Shown: one piece after another, positions 33,986-42,071 of the stretch
Layout: each line of letters starts with the position of its first letter
Numbering within the stretch: position 1 is the stretch's first letter
Assembly: GCF_027625995.1 (NCBI RefSeq)
Contig: NZ_CP115396.1
Coordinates: 3,162,001-3,226,000, forward strand
From: Hymenobacter yonginensis
GTDB taxonomy: Bacteria > Bacteroidota > Bacteroidia > Cytophagales > Hymenobacteraceae
Reading direction: 5' to 3'
Length of the DNA stretch: 64,000 nucleotides
Notes under the pieces: model-generated
The model's input: only the letters and a program-made list of their open reading frames with translations
What the model was told of the DNA's origin: nothing
Database searches by the model: none
Translations under genes and position numbers: made by a program

Positions 33986-35935
33986 GATTTCAATGCCCAT
34001 CAGCTGCATGAGCTGGCTGGCGTTGAAGGCCTGGCAGGCGCCGGGCGTGAGGTGGTAATCGAAGTGGATTTCGCCCTCGCTGAACGTGCTATTGAAGCTG
34101 AAGTTGCGCACCTGCCCGGGCCACTCGCCTTCCAGGGCGGCCAGCTCCAGGTCGTGGGTGCTGATGAGGCCGGCGGCGCGGCGCTGGTGCAGCTGCCGCA
34201 GCAGCGCCCGCGCCCCGCGGTGCCGGTCCAGCGAGTTGGTGCCCTTCAGAATCTCGTCGAGCAGGTAGAAAACGGGAAGTTCGTTGTTGGTTGTTGGTTG
34301 TCCGTTATTCGATTTTGGCTGGTTGCTTGGGGCCGAGAAGCTTGCGCCGGCAGGCTCCTGCGTCATATGAAGCTCTTCATTCCGCGTTTTCACGCCCGAA
34401 GACATGTCCAGCAGCAGCTTGAGGCGCTTGAGTTCGGCGTAGAACGAGGACGTGCTTTCGGCGAGGTTGTCCTGGGTGCGCATGGCCGAGAACAGCTGCG
34501 CCGGGCTCAGGCGCAGGCGCCGGGCGCACACCACGCCGCCGGCCAGCGCCAGCACCATATTCAAACCCACGGTGCGCAGAAACGTGCTTTTGCCGGCCAT
34601 GTTGGAGCCCGTAATGACGGCCGTCTGCCCGTAGCCGATGGTCTGGTAGTCGTTGGTGATGCGCTGGGCCGCGAAGATGAGCGGGTGGCCCAGGGCTTCG
34701 GCAGCCACTTCCAGCGGGCCGGCGCTCAGCTCCGGCGTGGTGTAGGTGGGGTTGGCGAACTGCCAGCCGGCCAAGCTCACCAGCGCCTCCAGCTCGGCCT
34801 GCACTTCCAGCACGGTGGTCAGCTCCGGGCCCAAATCACGCTTCCAGCGCTCCAGCTGCCACATGGCGTGCAAATCCCAGAGCAGGAAATTGTTCAGCAG
34901 CAGCGCCCCCAGCGGATGCTCACGCCCCCGGAACAAACCCGCCACGGTGGTGAGCTGGCCCAGGCGGCGCGTGGCGGCGGTGCCGTGGCTGGCGGCGCGC
35001 AACGTGGCGCGCAGCCCGCGCAGCCGCGGCGCCTGCCAGTCGGGCGCGGCTTCATCTTCAAATAGCGCCAGCTGGGCCTGAGTGGCGCGCAACGCATCGT
35101 GCATGGCCAGGGCCTGGGCGGCGTATTCGTTGCGGGCGTCGGCGAGGCGGCCGTTGAGCAAGCTCACCACCACCTGCGCGCCAATCAGCCAGAAGTAGCC
35201 CTGCCCCAGCACCCAGGCGGCGGCGCTGGCCAGCACCAGCAGCGGCAGCAGCACCAGCAGCGGCTTCAGCCAGGCTTTATCTTGGAAAAAATCGGGGCGG
35301 GCCAGCCAGGCGCTGAACTCGCGGGGGTCGGCTTCGTGCTGGCGCGGAAAGTGGCGGGCGCGGGCCTGCCACTCCTGGGTCCAGTTGAGGTCGGGGGCCA
35401 GGGCGGCGGCGGCCTGCTGGCGGGCGCGCACCTCGTCGGCGAGGGCCGGGCGCAGCAACCAGCCGGCCAGCCAATCGTGGCCGAGGCGGGTGGAAGCGCG
35501 GTTGAGCAGCTGAAACAGCGAGTGGGGCCCGAATACGTCAAGGTCGGCGGCGTACGGGTGCTGGGCGTCGAGGTAGCGCAGGCCGGCATCGAAGCCGCCG
35601 AGCTTGCCGGCGAGGCGGTCCAGTTCCTGCTGATTCAGTTGGGCCAGCAGCCGGTGGTGCTCGCGCTGGTAGCCCACGGCCGCGTGCCAGCGCACCATGC
35701 CCCAGAAGGCCAGCAGCACACCCACCACAAACGCCAGCCCCGGCAGCACGAACCCGCTACTGAACAGCCACCACGCTCCGGCCACGCCACCCCCAAACAG
35801 CAGTACACGCAGCCAGCCGCCCAGCTGATGCCGCCGGGCGTAGTGCTGCTCCTGCGCGGTGTGCGTGGTCAGGTTCTCCGCAAATACCTCGGCGGGCAGA
35901 ACGGTAATCGGGCGAAAATCGGCGGAAACGGGCAC
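33980..35935 (-). CDS. Membrane-anchored MutS-family protein with an in-frame insertion
   Basis: A 651-residue MutS-related ATPase with TM segments. N-terminal helices (residues about 40-85: LRVLLFGGGVAGAWWLFSSGFVLPGLAFVVG) and a second pair (about 225-260) are unlike classical MutS; this Bacteroidota group is probably membrane-bound. The P-loop is TGSNMAGKSTFLRT, followed by MRTQDNLAESTSSFYAELKRLKLLLDM and the Walker B VFYLLDEILKGTNSLDRHRGARALL, then STHDLEL. No mismatch-recognition domain is present. Between LLLDM and VFYLLDEI there is an extra stretch of about 40 residues (with SNNGQPTTNNEL) from a repeat-like DNA insertion. Biological role unclear. Confidence 0.85.
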   Translation of the reverse strand: MPVSADFRPITVLPAEVFAENLTTHTAQEQHYARRHQLGGWLRVLLFGGGVAGAWWLFSSGFVLPGLAFVVGVLLAFWGMVRWHAAVGYQREHHRLLAQLNQQELDRLAGKLGGFDAGLRYLDAQHPYAADLDVFGPHSLFQLLNRASTRLGHDWLAGWLLRPALADEVRARQQAAAALAPDLNWTQEWQARARHFPRQHEADPREFSAWLARPDFFQDKAWLKPLLVLLPLLVLASAAAWVLGQGYFWLIGAQVVVSLLNGRLADARNEYAAQALAMHDALRATQAQLALFEDEAAPDWQAPRLRGLRATLRAASHGTAATRRLGQLTTVAGLFRGREHPLGALLLNNFLLWDLHAMWQLERWKRDLGPELTTVLEVQAELEALVSLAGWQFANPTYTTPELSAGPLEVAAEALGHPLIFAAQRITNDYQTIGYGQTAVITGSNMAGKSTFLRTVGLNMVLALAGGVVCARRLRLSPAQLFSAMRTQDNLAESTSSFYAELKRLKLLLDMSSGVKTRNEELHMTQEPAGASFSAPSNQPKSNNGQPTTNNELPVFYLLDEILKGTNSLDRHRGARALLRQLHQRRAAGLISTHDLELAALEGEWPGQVRNFSFNSTFSEGEIHFDYHLTPGACQAFNASQLMQLMGIEIE

Positions 35936-35939
35936 TGGT

Positions 35940-36143
35940 TGGGTGAATGGTGATGAGGTGATGAGGTGGATTGTGATGAGGTAAAACGCATTACCTCACA
36001 GGCCGGGAGCCAAAGGTAGAGAGTTATAAAGGCCCTTGCCGTTTCCGTCACCTCCTCACAGTCTACGACCTTTCAGCTTCCCCTGTCACCATTCGCCTCA
36101 TTACTTCATCACGATTCATCTCATCACTATTCACCCCATCACC
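35940..36143. repeat. GTGATGAGG-type imperfect inverted repeat
   Basis: Left GGTGATGAGGTGATGAGGTGG (about 35948-35968, plus GTGATGAGG at 35973) and right TTCATCACGATTCATCTCATC/CACCCCATCACC (about 36106-36143) are related complement copies, but less perfect than the 20.6- and 50.5-kb elements. The right side is the 3' end of the RidA gene. Inner part lacks a palindromic core. Confidence 0.65.
36011..36018 (-). promoter_or_regulatory. -7 promoter element (TACCTTTG, minus strand) of the MutS-like gene
   Basis: Reads CAAAGGTA on the plus strand, 76 bp upstream of 35935. Confidence 0.55.
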
Positions 36144-36610
36144 GCAATACACTTCAGCTCGATGGCAATGGGTGTGGGCAGGCGGTTGACTTCCACTGTG
36201 GTGCGGCAGGGCTGGTTGGTAGCGAAATACTCGGCGTAAAGGCGGTTGTAGGTGTGGAAGTCGTCCTGCATGTTGGTCAGGAACACGGTCACGTCCACGA
36301 GGTCTTCCCAGCGGGCGCCGGCTTCCTCCAGAATGTAGCGCACGTTCTGGAACACGGCGTGGCATTGGCTCTCGAAGTCGTAGGCAAGGATGTTGCCGTC
36401 CTCGTCCAGCTCCACGCCGGGCACGTGCTTCTGCCCCCGCTGGCGCGGCCCCACGCCCGACAGAAACAGCAGGCTGCCGGCGCGCCGGGCGTGCGGGTAC
36501 AGCCCCACCGGCTCGGGCGCGCGGCTGGAGTTGTGCGCCTGCGACGACGACGACGAGGGCGACGGGGTGGCCGGAGTGCCGGCCGATGCGGAAGGAGTGT
36601 CAGGTGCCAT
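36131..36610 (-). CDS. RidA/YjgF-family protein
   Basis: A 159-residue Rid protein. A Ser/Pro-rich N-terminal extension (about 1-35, with SSSSSQ) precedes the Rid domain: RRAGSLLFLSGVGPRQRGQKH, a central DFESQCHAVFQNVRYILEEAGARWEDLVDVTVFLTNMQDDFHTYNRLYAEYF, and the end PCRTTVEVNRLPTPIAIELKCIAV. RidA proteins remove reactive enamine/imine intermediates; the motif set RTTVEVNRLP and E near the end is compatible with the active subgroup. The start is ATG 36610, giving 159 residues in frame with 36131. Confidence 0.9.
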   Translation of the reverse strand: MAPDTPSASAGTPATPSPSSSSSQAHNSSRAPEPVGLYPHARRAGSLLFLSGVGPRQRGQKHVPGVELDEDGNILAYDFESQCHAVFQNVRYILEEAGARWEDLVDVTVFLTNMQDDFHTYNRLYAEYFATNQPCRTTVEVNRLPTPIAIELKCIAVMG

Positions 36611-36736
36611 ACGGTAAAAATAGCCGATTTTCGGGCTTGCTGCGTAGAGGCTGAACCCGGGCGGCCCCTGGTGCGGTTGTTGAGCAGGGCCCCGCCGTTC
36701 CGGGCCCGCTGTTTCCTGGTTTTTTTCGTCGCTGCT

Positions 36737-37531
36737 ATGCATTCCACTCTCCGCCGCCTGGTCCTGGTGGCTGCCCTGGCCCTGCCGGCCGCCGGGCAGG
36801 CCCAGCAGAAGCTCAAGTACCCCAAGGCCCCGCCCGCCGACCAGATCTACGACGCCGTAGCGCAGCCTGCTGTGCCCGTTGGTGGCCTCGATGCCTACGC
36901 GCAGTACCTGGCCGACAAGCAGCAGTACCCCACGGCGGCGCTGCAGCGCGGCGCGGCCGGCACCGTCACGGTGACGTTCGTGGTGGAGAAAAGCGGGGCC
37001 GTATCTAGTGCCGAAGTGGCCGCGCCCCTCGACCCGGAACTGGATGCCGAGGCCCTGCGCCTCATCAAGGCCGGCCCGCGCTGGACCCCGGCCATGCACA
37101 AAGGCGGCAAGGTGCGCCAGCGCGTGACCGTGCCCATCACGTTCCAGATTCCGGCCGGCGCCGATGACGCGGCAGTTACCGGCACAGCCTTCGTGGCCCC
37201 GGGCGCGGCAGGCGGCGGCACTACCACCGTCAAGGCCGACCAGCCGGCGCGGCCAGTGGGCGGCACGGAGGCGTTTTTCGAGTGGATTCAGCAAAACCAG
37301 AAGTACCCGGCACTGGCCCGGCAGCGCAAGATTGAGGGCCGCGTGATGGTGGAGTTCATCATTCAGAAGGACGGCTCGCTCACCGACGCCAAAGTCCTCA
37401 AGCCACTCGGCTCGGGCCTCGATCAGGAGGCACTGCGCCTCATCAAGGCTGCGCCCAAATGGACCGCCGCCACCTACAAAGGCGAACCGGTCCGACAAAA
37501 AATGGTATTGCCTGTTCTGTTTCAGCTGTAG
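36737..37531 (+). CDS. Periplasmic protein with two tandem TonB C-terminal domains
   Basis: A 264-residue exported protein. Signal peptide (LRRLVLVAALALPAAGQAQ, about 1-20). Two TonB_C-like units follow: about 48-133 (YAQYLADKQQYPTAALQRGAAGTVTVTFVVEKSGAVSSAEV) and about 165-264 (FFEWIQQNQKYPALARQRKIEGRVMVEFIIQKDGSLTDAKVL, ending VLPVLFQL). Each unit has the usual YP.. + G.V.V.F.V...G plus the closing P+W pattern. No transmembrane anchor of classic TonB remains, so it may not be energised by ExbBD. It may be a periplasmic adaptor. Start at ATG 36737 chosen from the signal peptide. Confidence 0.82.
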   Translation: MHSTLRRLVLVAALALPAAGQAQQKLKYPKAPPADQIYDAVAQPAVPVGGLDAYAQYLADKQQYPTAALQRGAAGTVTVTFVVEKSGAVSSAEVAAPLDPELDAEALRLIKAGPRWTPAMHKGGKVRQRVTVPITFQIPAGADDAAVTGTAFVAPGAAGGGTTTVKADQPARPVGGTEAFFEWIQQNQKYPALARQRKIEGRVMVEFIIQKDGSLTDAKVLKPLGSGLDQEALRLIKAAPKWTAATYKGEPVRQKMVLPVLFQL

Positions 37532-37540
37532 ACTTCCGTA

Positions 37541-37645
37541 CAGTGGCGCGAAAATCCGTTTCACGACGAGCACCCCGAGTTCCCACGCGGCAGTAGTCGG
37601 CAGATACTCGTACTGCTCGTCGCGAAACGAATTGTCGCGCCACTG
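37541..37645. repeat. 32-bp inverted repeat
   Basis: Arms 37541-37572 and 37614-37645 (CAGTGGCGCG.. / ..CGCGCCACTG) match with 3 mismatches. Lies 10 bp past the TonB-protein stop. Nothing else is seen in the 222-bp gap. Confidence 0.85.
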
Positions 37646-37753
37646 AATGCTTTTTAAAATACTTGCTGGGGTTATGCGTCTATCCAGACGGCCCCGGCCT
37701 CGTTGCCGGGCGGTGGTGCTTGCTACCGGCCCTGCTTTTCCTACCGTACTCGC

Positions 37754-39313
37754 ATGCTTTCCCCGCTCCCGCTGCTTTCTGCGCCTCCCGTAGCGCCCAC
37801 TTACGAAGCCCCCGTCTCGGATGCGTTCCGGGTGTGGCCCCACCAGGCCCGGTTCCGGCAGGTGGCGCAGGTGCTGGCCGACGGCCTGTTCAGCGCGCTT
37901 GATGAAGATCTGGAGCCCTACGTGCTGCTGCTGGCCCTGCCCACGCAGCCCGGCTCGGCCGCACCCGCAGCCTGCCTGGAGCCCGCCCTGTGCGGCCTCG
38001 ATGCGCAGCAGTTTGAGAACGTGGTGGCGGAAGGACGCATTCTGCAAAGCCAGACCGCCCCGCCCTTCGCCGGCCGCGACGACGTGAGCCCCGAAATGGT
38101 GCGCCGCCGCCACGAGGGCCTGGGCGTGCGCAAAGCCGTGCAGGCCGTCCTCGACAAACTCGACGAGCACACCCAGCACCAGCACGTGGCCGGCTGGCCC
38201 ATCGAGATTCACGGCTTCTTCGTGATGACGGTGCTGCGGGTGCAGCGCAAGCCCCTGCGCGGCTACCCTTCGCTGCGCGCCAACCGGTTCTACACCGATG
38301 GCCGGCCGCTGATGCCTTCGCTGCTGACTTCGGCCATGCAGCGCTTCCACGAAGAATGCGTGAAGCTGCTGAGCGAGCCGGAGCCCGGCTCGGGCCTGCT
38401 GGTGCGCCCCCGCGAAACCGAGGAACTGCTGCGCGCCGCCGGCAAAAGCCTGCTCGACACGCCCGCCCAGGCCCTTGGCGCCGAGCCAGGCGCGGCGCGG
38501 CTGTTTCACACGCTCAACACTATTTCCAGCCTCCGCTACGAAGGGGCCGAGGGCGTGGGCAAGGTGATTCTGGCGCGGCGGCACCACCCGAATCTGGAAG
38601 AGGTATTCGCCCTCACCTGCCCCACCCCGCTCACCGACTACCGCGCCGTGCGCAAGCTCCTGGAGATGACCACGCCCGACGTGAGTCTGCTGGCCGACAG
38701 CGAAAACGTGTACGCACTGGGCCGCCTGGTGGGCACCTATGACCCCGCCCGCGAAGATGTGTTCGTCATCAACTTCATCAACCACTACGCCTGGGAGTTT
38801 CAGCACGATGGCAAGGTGCTGATGCGTACGATTTACAGCCAGCCGAGTTTGCCGCGCTTCCGCGTGAACCGGAGCCGCTTCCGCAAAGACCTCAAGCGCA
38901 CTTTCCAGCTTACCGACCCGGCCAAGATTGAGCGCCTCTGGGACGTGGTACTGGAAGCCAGCCGCCAGAAGCACGGCACGCTGCTGGTCATCACCACCGA
39001 GGCCCTGGCCGAAGCCGACCGCCTCAAGCTGCAGTGCACGCTCATCGAGCCGGTACCGCTCACGCCGCTCATCACCCGCCTCGTCACCAGCATCGACGGC
39101 GCCGTGCTCCTCGACCCCGACAGCTACTGCTACTCCATCGGCGTGATTCTGGACGGCAAGGCCTCGGGCCGCGGCACCAGCACCCGCGGCGCCCGCTACA
39201 ACTCGGCCATCCGCTACGTCGAAACCTCGCCGTATCCGTGCCTGGCCATCGTGGTGAGCGAAGACGGCATGGTGAACGTCATCACCAAAGAGCGGCTCGG
39301 CGAGGAGGATTGA
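37754..39313 (+). CDS. DisA_N-type (DAC) nucleotide cyclase with variant motif
   Basis: A 519-residue cytoplasmic protein. Residues 1-400 form a large N-terminal region with no motif I can name (a probable sensor, with QHVAGWPIEIHGFFVMTVLRVQRKP and NVYALGRLVGTYDPAREDVFVINFINHYAWEF). The C-terminal part (about 400-519) resembles the diadenylate cyclase domain: HGTLLVITTEALAEADRL, then SIDGAVLLDPDSYCYSIGVILDG (with the DGA motif), then STRGARYNSAIRYVE in place of the usual GTRHRxA, and CLAIVVSEDGMVNVI. Canonical enzymes make c-di-AMP using DGA and RHR. Whether this one is active is open. Start at ATG 37754 (MLSPLPLL); an in-frame start upstream at 37703 is less likely. Confidence 0.75.
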   Translation: MLSPLPLLSAPPVAPTYEAPVSDAFRVWPHQARFRQVAQVLADGLFSALDEDLEPYVLLLALPTQPGSAAPAACLEPALCGLDAQQFENVVAEGRILQSQTAPPFAGRDDVSPEMVRRRHEGLGVRKAVQAVLDKLDEHTQHQHVAGWPIEIHGFFVMTVLRVQRKPLRGYPSLRANRFYTDGRPLMPSLLTSAMQRFHEECVKLLSEPEPGSGLLVRPRETEELLRAAGKSLLDTPAQALGAEPGAARLFHTLNTISSLRYEGAEGVGKVILARRHHPNLEEVFALTCPTPLTDYRAVRKLLEMTTPDVSLLADSENVYALGRLVGTYDPAREDVFVINFINHYAWEFQHDGKVLMRTIYSQPSLPRFRVNRSRFRKDLKRTFQLTDPAKIERLWDVVLEASRQKHGTLLVITTEALAEADRLKLQCTLIEPVPLTPLITRLVTSIDGAVLLDPDSYCYSIGVILDGKASGRGTSTRGARYNSAIRYVETSPYPCLAIVVSEDGMVNVITKERLGEED

Positions 39314-39324
39314 GGTGGCGCTAG

Positions 39325-39538
39325 CTATTCCAAGCTGCGGACTACGATGTTAGAGCTATAGAGCTAGTTCCCCTGCTTGGAAAGGAGGGGTTAGGGGTGG
39401 TTGATACCGTCAGAACGATGATTAGAGCTAACCCTAAAGCCGTTCAACGATTGTCAACCACCCTTAGCCCCTCCTTTCTAAGGAGGGGAACTATCTTTTT
39501 AACTCTAGCTCTTGTTCCCCGCAGCCTGGAATGGCTAG
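39325..39538. repeat. Long inverted repeat with 39-bp inner arms
   Basis: Inner arms 39366-39404 and 39454-39492 (AGTTCCCCTGCTTGGAAAGG.. and complement) match with about 5 mismatches. The flanks also pair loosely (AGCTATTCCAAGCTGCGG vs CCGCAGCCTGGAATGG). The gap lies between the cyclase gene and a convergent gene. Confidence 0.85.
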
Positions 39539-40065
39539 CTGGCCTTTGCTAGCTTCCGCAGCTGCTTCAGCTCCGTGCTTTTCACCTGGCTCAGCTCCTG
39601 GCTGCGGTTGCACAGGCTGGTTTCGTAGTAGGGCGTGATATTTCGTAACTCCCCGCCGTAGGGCGACTCTTTCTGGCTTACGAGGTAAGCATACACCAGT
39701 TGCTCGGAGCCGACCTTGAACTGCTTGCCGCACATGGAGCTGGATGTTTCACTGGCAATCCATACCGTCGGGCCCGTAGCCGCCCCTTTCAGCTGCTGCG
39801 CCACGGCAAAGGTGTAGCGCAAGGTTTCGCGCCGGACAAGCTGAAACTGCTTTTCCACCGGCCCGGTGTCCGAAACCCGCACGGAGTCAGTCGTCACGAC
39901 GGTTTCCACGCTTACCACCTTGCCCACGAATATCAGGGCGTCGCGCTGATAAGCAGCCGCAATCTGCTGTTTCTCGGAGACGCGGGCGCCGCTGACACAA
40001 GAACAGGCTTGTGTCGTGGATATGCGGATGACAAGGAGCAACACGGCTAGCAGAATCGTTTTCAT
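39535..40065 (-). CDS. Secreted CSC-type protein, NTR/TIMP-like
   Basis: A 176-residue exported protein. Signal peptide (about 1-19) ends at ..TTQACSC, so the mature form starts at or near Cys20-Ser-Cys. Later cysteines (MCGKQF and LCNRSQEL) give a pattern like the NTR/TIMP fold, with KQFQLVRRETLRYTFAVAQQLKG, TVWIASETSSSMCG and YLVSQKES. Such small secreted bacterial NTR-like proteins have unclear roles; protease inhibition is possible in TIMPs but unproven here. The gene's stop lies at the repeat edge. Confidence 0.6.
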   Translation of the reverse strand: MKTILLAVLLLVIRISTTQACSCVSGARVSEKQQIAAAYQRDALIFVGKVVSVETVVTTDSVRVSDTGPVEKQFQLVRRETLRYTFAVAQQLKGAATGPTVWIASETSSSMCGKQFKVGSEQLVYAYLVSQKESPYGGELRNITPYYETSLCNRSQELSQVKSTELKQLRKLAKAS

Positions 40066-40124
40066 CGGGAAACAGTAACGGGGTGCAGTTGATGCAATAT
40101 TGAAGTCAGTATAACCGCCTGAAA

Positions 40125-40206
40125 GTAGCGCGAACTTTGTAGTTCGCGCCCCAGAACGACAAGCCCCGGAACAGCGTGGGGACGCGAACTACAAAGTTCG
40201 CGCTAC
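40125..40206. repeat. GCGAACT-type palindrome pair
   Basis: Copies at 40125-40152 and 40178-40206 are inverted partners (GTAGCGCGAACTTTGTAG.. and complement). They match the 27.5-kb copies over about 28 bp and fill most of the gap before the M1 peptidase gene. Confidence 0.9.
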
Positions 40207-40215
40207 AGAACCGCG

Positions 40216-41460
40216 CTACCGGCTCAGTTCGGCCAGCAGCCAATCGCGCGTGGGCTGGCCGGCCAGCTGGCCCACTACTTCCAGAAAGCCGGCCGTGGTG
40301 GACACTTTGCGGGCGGCTGTGGCAGCCAGTACCGCATTGAACGGCTCGGCTCCCAGCCGGTCGTGCAGGGCCGCGAGGATTACCGTGCCTTTGTTGTACA
40401 CCACCCGGCGGAAAACGGCCGGCTCGTGCTGGTAGCGGTTAAAGCCCAGGACCGGCGGCGCACCGGCGGCCGAGGCAGCCAGCTTCGCCAGCTCCTGCCG
40501 GTAGCCTTCGGCATCCCCGCTTGCTTGCAGGTACAGCAAGCTGGAATAGGTGGCGAAGGCCTCGTTCAGCCACGCGCTGTCGTCGTGGTACGAGCCGTAG
40601 GCCCACCATTTGTGGCTTATCTCGTGGGCCAGAATCAGCAAATCTCCCCGCTTGGCCACGTCAAAATCAGTGTAGGTGATGACGGCGGCGTTGTCGAGCA
40701 GGCCGTAGGCTTCGTGGTTGGTGCCGGGCAGGAACACCGTGAACTGCGTAACCGCGTCTTGGCGGCCGATGCTGCGGTTGTAAAACGCCACGATGTCCTG
40801 GGTTTTCTGCAGCAGCACCGAATCTGGCCGCCCCGGCGCAGCGGCGGCTTTCACCACCGTGATGCGCGGCGCGCTGCCGGCCACCAGCCGCTCGAACTGC
40901 CGCGCCACAATAGCCGTCAGCTCGGTGGCGCTGGTGCTGCCGCGGAAAGCGTAACTGCCGGCCCGCTGCCGGCGCGGCGCGGCGGTGCTCAGCACCTGAT
41001 AGCCGGCCGGCACCCGCACGGCCAGCTCGTAGTCTACCATCTCATACTCGGCGTAGGGCCGGAACGGCAGCCAGTTGGTGTGGCCGCTCAGCACGTTTAC
41101 GTCGGCAGTGAAATTGCCTTTGGCCAGGGTGCCAGCATACGTCAGCTCCACCTGGCGGCGGGCCGGGCCGTTGCCGAAGCGCACCGTCACCTGCTGCAGC
41201 GTATCCCCGAAAAACGGGTAGAACAGACGCGTGGTGCGCGGGCGCGCGGCGCCGGTGCTGCGCACCTGCTGCAGCTCAAACTGCCGGTTGAGGTTGAGCT
41301 TTAGTACGGAGCTGGTGTCAGAGGCCGGCAGCCGGAACGTGTAGTGGCAGGTGAAGCGGTGCGTAGCCGGTTCCAGGTTTAGCTGCACCCGCACCAGCGG
41401 CCGGGCCTGGACTGATGCCAGCACGATACAACACAGTAATCCGGTAAGGAATAGCTTCAT
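40216..41460 (-). CDS. M1-family (gluzincin) metallopeptidase-like protein
   Basis: A 414-residue exported enzyme. Signal peptide (MKLFLTGLLCCIVLASVQA) then a beta-rich region (VRVQLNLEPATHRFTCHYTFRLPA). The metal site HEISHKWW has zinc ligands His279 and His283 with base Glu280, and NEAFATYSS supplies the third ligand Glu. The usual GAMEN exopeptidase motif is replaced by AYGLLDN, so it may not be a typical aminopeptidase. The C-terminal helical ERAP-like domain is short. ATG 41460 fits the signal peptide. The downstream repeat at 40125-40206 abuts its stop. Confidence 0.85.
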   Translation of the reverse strand: MKLFLTGLLCCIVLASVQARPLVRVQLNLEPATHRFTCHYTFRLPASDTSSVLKLNLNRQFELQQVRSTGAARPRTTRLFYPFFGDTLQQVTVRFGNGPARRQVELTYAGTLAKGNFTADVNVLSGHTNWLPFRPYAEYEMVDYELAVRVPAGYQVLSTAAPRRQRAGSYAFRGSTSATELTAIVARQFERLVAGSAPRITVVKAAAAPGRPDSVLLQKTQDIVAFYNRSIGRQDAVTQFTVFLPGTNHEAYGLLDNAAVITYTDFDVAKRGDLLILAHEISHKWWAYGSYHDDSAWLNEAFATYSSLLYLQASGDAEGYRQELAKLAASAAGAPPVLGFNRYQHEPAVFRRVVYNKGTVILAALHDRLGAEPFNAVLAATAARKVSTTAGFLEVVGQLAGQPTRDWLLAELSR

Positions 41461-41496
41461 AAAAACTATATAGAACACGCATAGCTCGCCCGGGCC

Positions 41497-41991
41497 TTAC
41501 TTCGCCCGAAACGACCACGTAATCCGGAAGGTAGCCACCACGTCGCCGGCCTCGTCTATGCCGGTGCTGGTGCAGACTACGGTGCGGCCCTCGCCACTGG
41601 CGCGGCTGTCGGTAATGGCTTGGGCGATGCGCGGGCCGTCTTGGGAGGTGAAGGCAATCAAACCCACGGCTTTTTTGGTGAACTCCGCTTCCAGCCCCAC
41701 CACCAGCATCGAGACGCGGCCCTGGCCCTGGATGTGCATCATGGCCAGCATGCCGCTGGCCATTTCGGCGGCCATGCTCAGGCAGGCAAAGTAGATGCTG
41801 CGAAACGGATTCTGGGTGAGGTACTTGAACGGCACCGTAATGACGGCCCGCTCCGGCGTGATTTCGCGCAGCCGCAGCCCCGCCAGATACGCCATCGGCA
41901 AACTGCGCAGCATGAACAGGCGCAGCTTCAACGGACTGGAAATGGTGCGGCGGAAAGCGGCGGCCGCGGGCGTGTCGGGGAGGGTGTGCAT
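41497..41991 (-). CDS. DUF4442 hotdog-fold protein
   Basis: A 164-residue protein with DUF4442 features: FMLRSLPMAYLAGLRLREITPERAVITVPFKYLTQNPFRSIYFACLSMAAEMASGMLAM, KKAVGLIAF and a C-terminal VVATFRITWSFRAK. The family has a hotdog fold and is thought to be thioesterase-like. Start ATG 41991 (MHTLPDTP); longer frame rejected. It lies 36 bp upstream of the M1 gene's start and may share a transcript. Its promoter is not clear. Confidence 0.85.
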   Translation of the reverse strand: MHTLPDTPAAAAFRRTISSPLKLRLFMLRSLPMAYLAGLRLREITPERAVITVPFKYLTQNPFRSIYFACLSMAAEMASGMLAMMHIQGQGRVSMLVVGLEAEFTKKAVGLIAFTSQDGPRIAQAITDSRASGEGRTVVCTSTGIDEAGDVVATFRITWSFRAK

Positions 41992-42071
41992 GGTAGTAGC
42001 AGGCTGAAGGCGAAGCACTACAAAGAACAGAAAATATTCGGCATGCCGAACAGTGGCGGCACGGCCAGCTG

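Noticed and set aside
37703-37753. Earlier start for the cyclase-like gene
   Set aside because: The 17 extra residues (PGGGACYRPCFSYRT) are cysteine/arginine-rich and unlike the rest; ATG 37,754 is more natural.
36131-38974. 947-residue minus-strand frame reading across RidA, the TonB protein and the cyclase
   Set aside because: Only its last 159 residues (RidA, from 36,610) are real; the rest lies antisense to two convincing genes.
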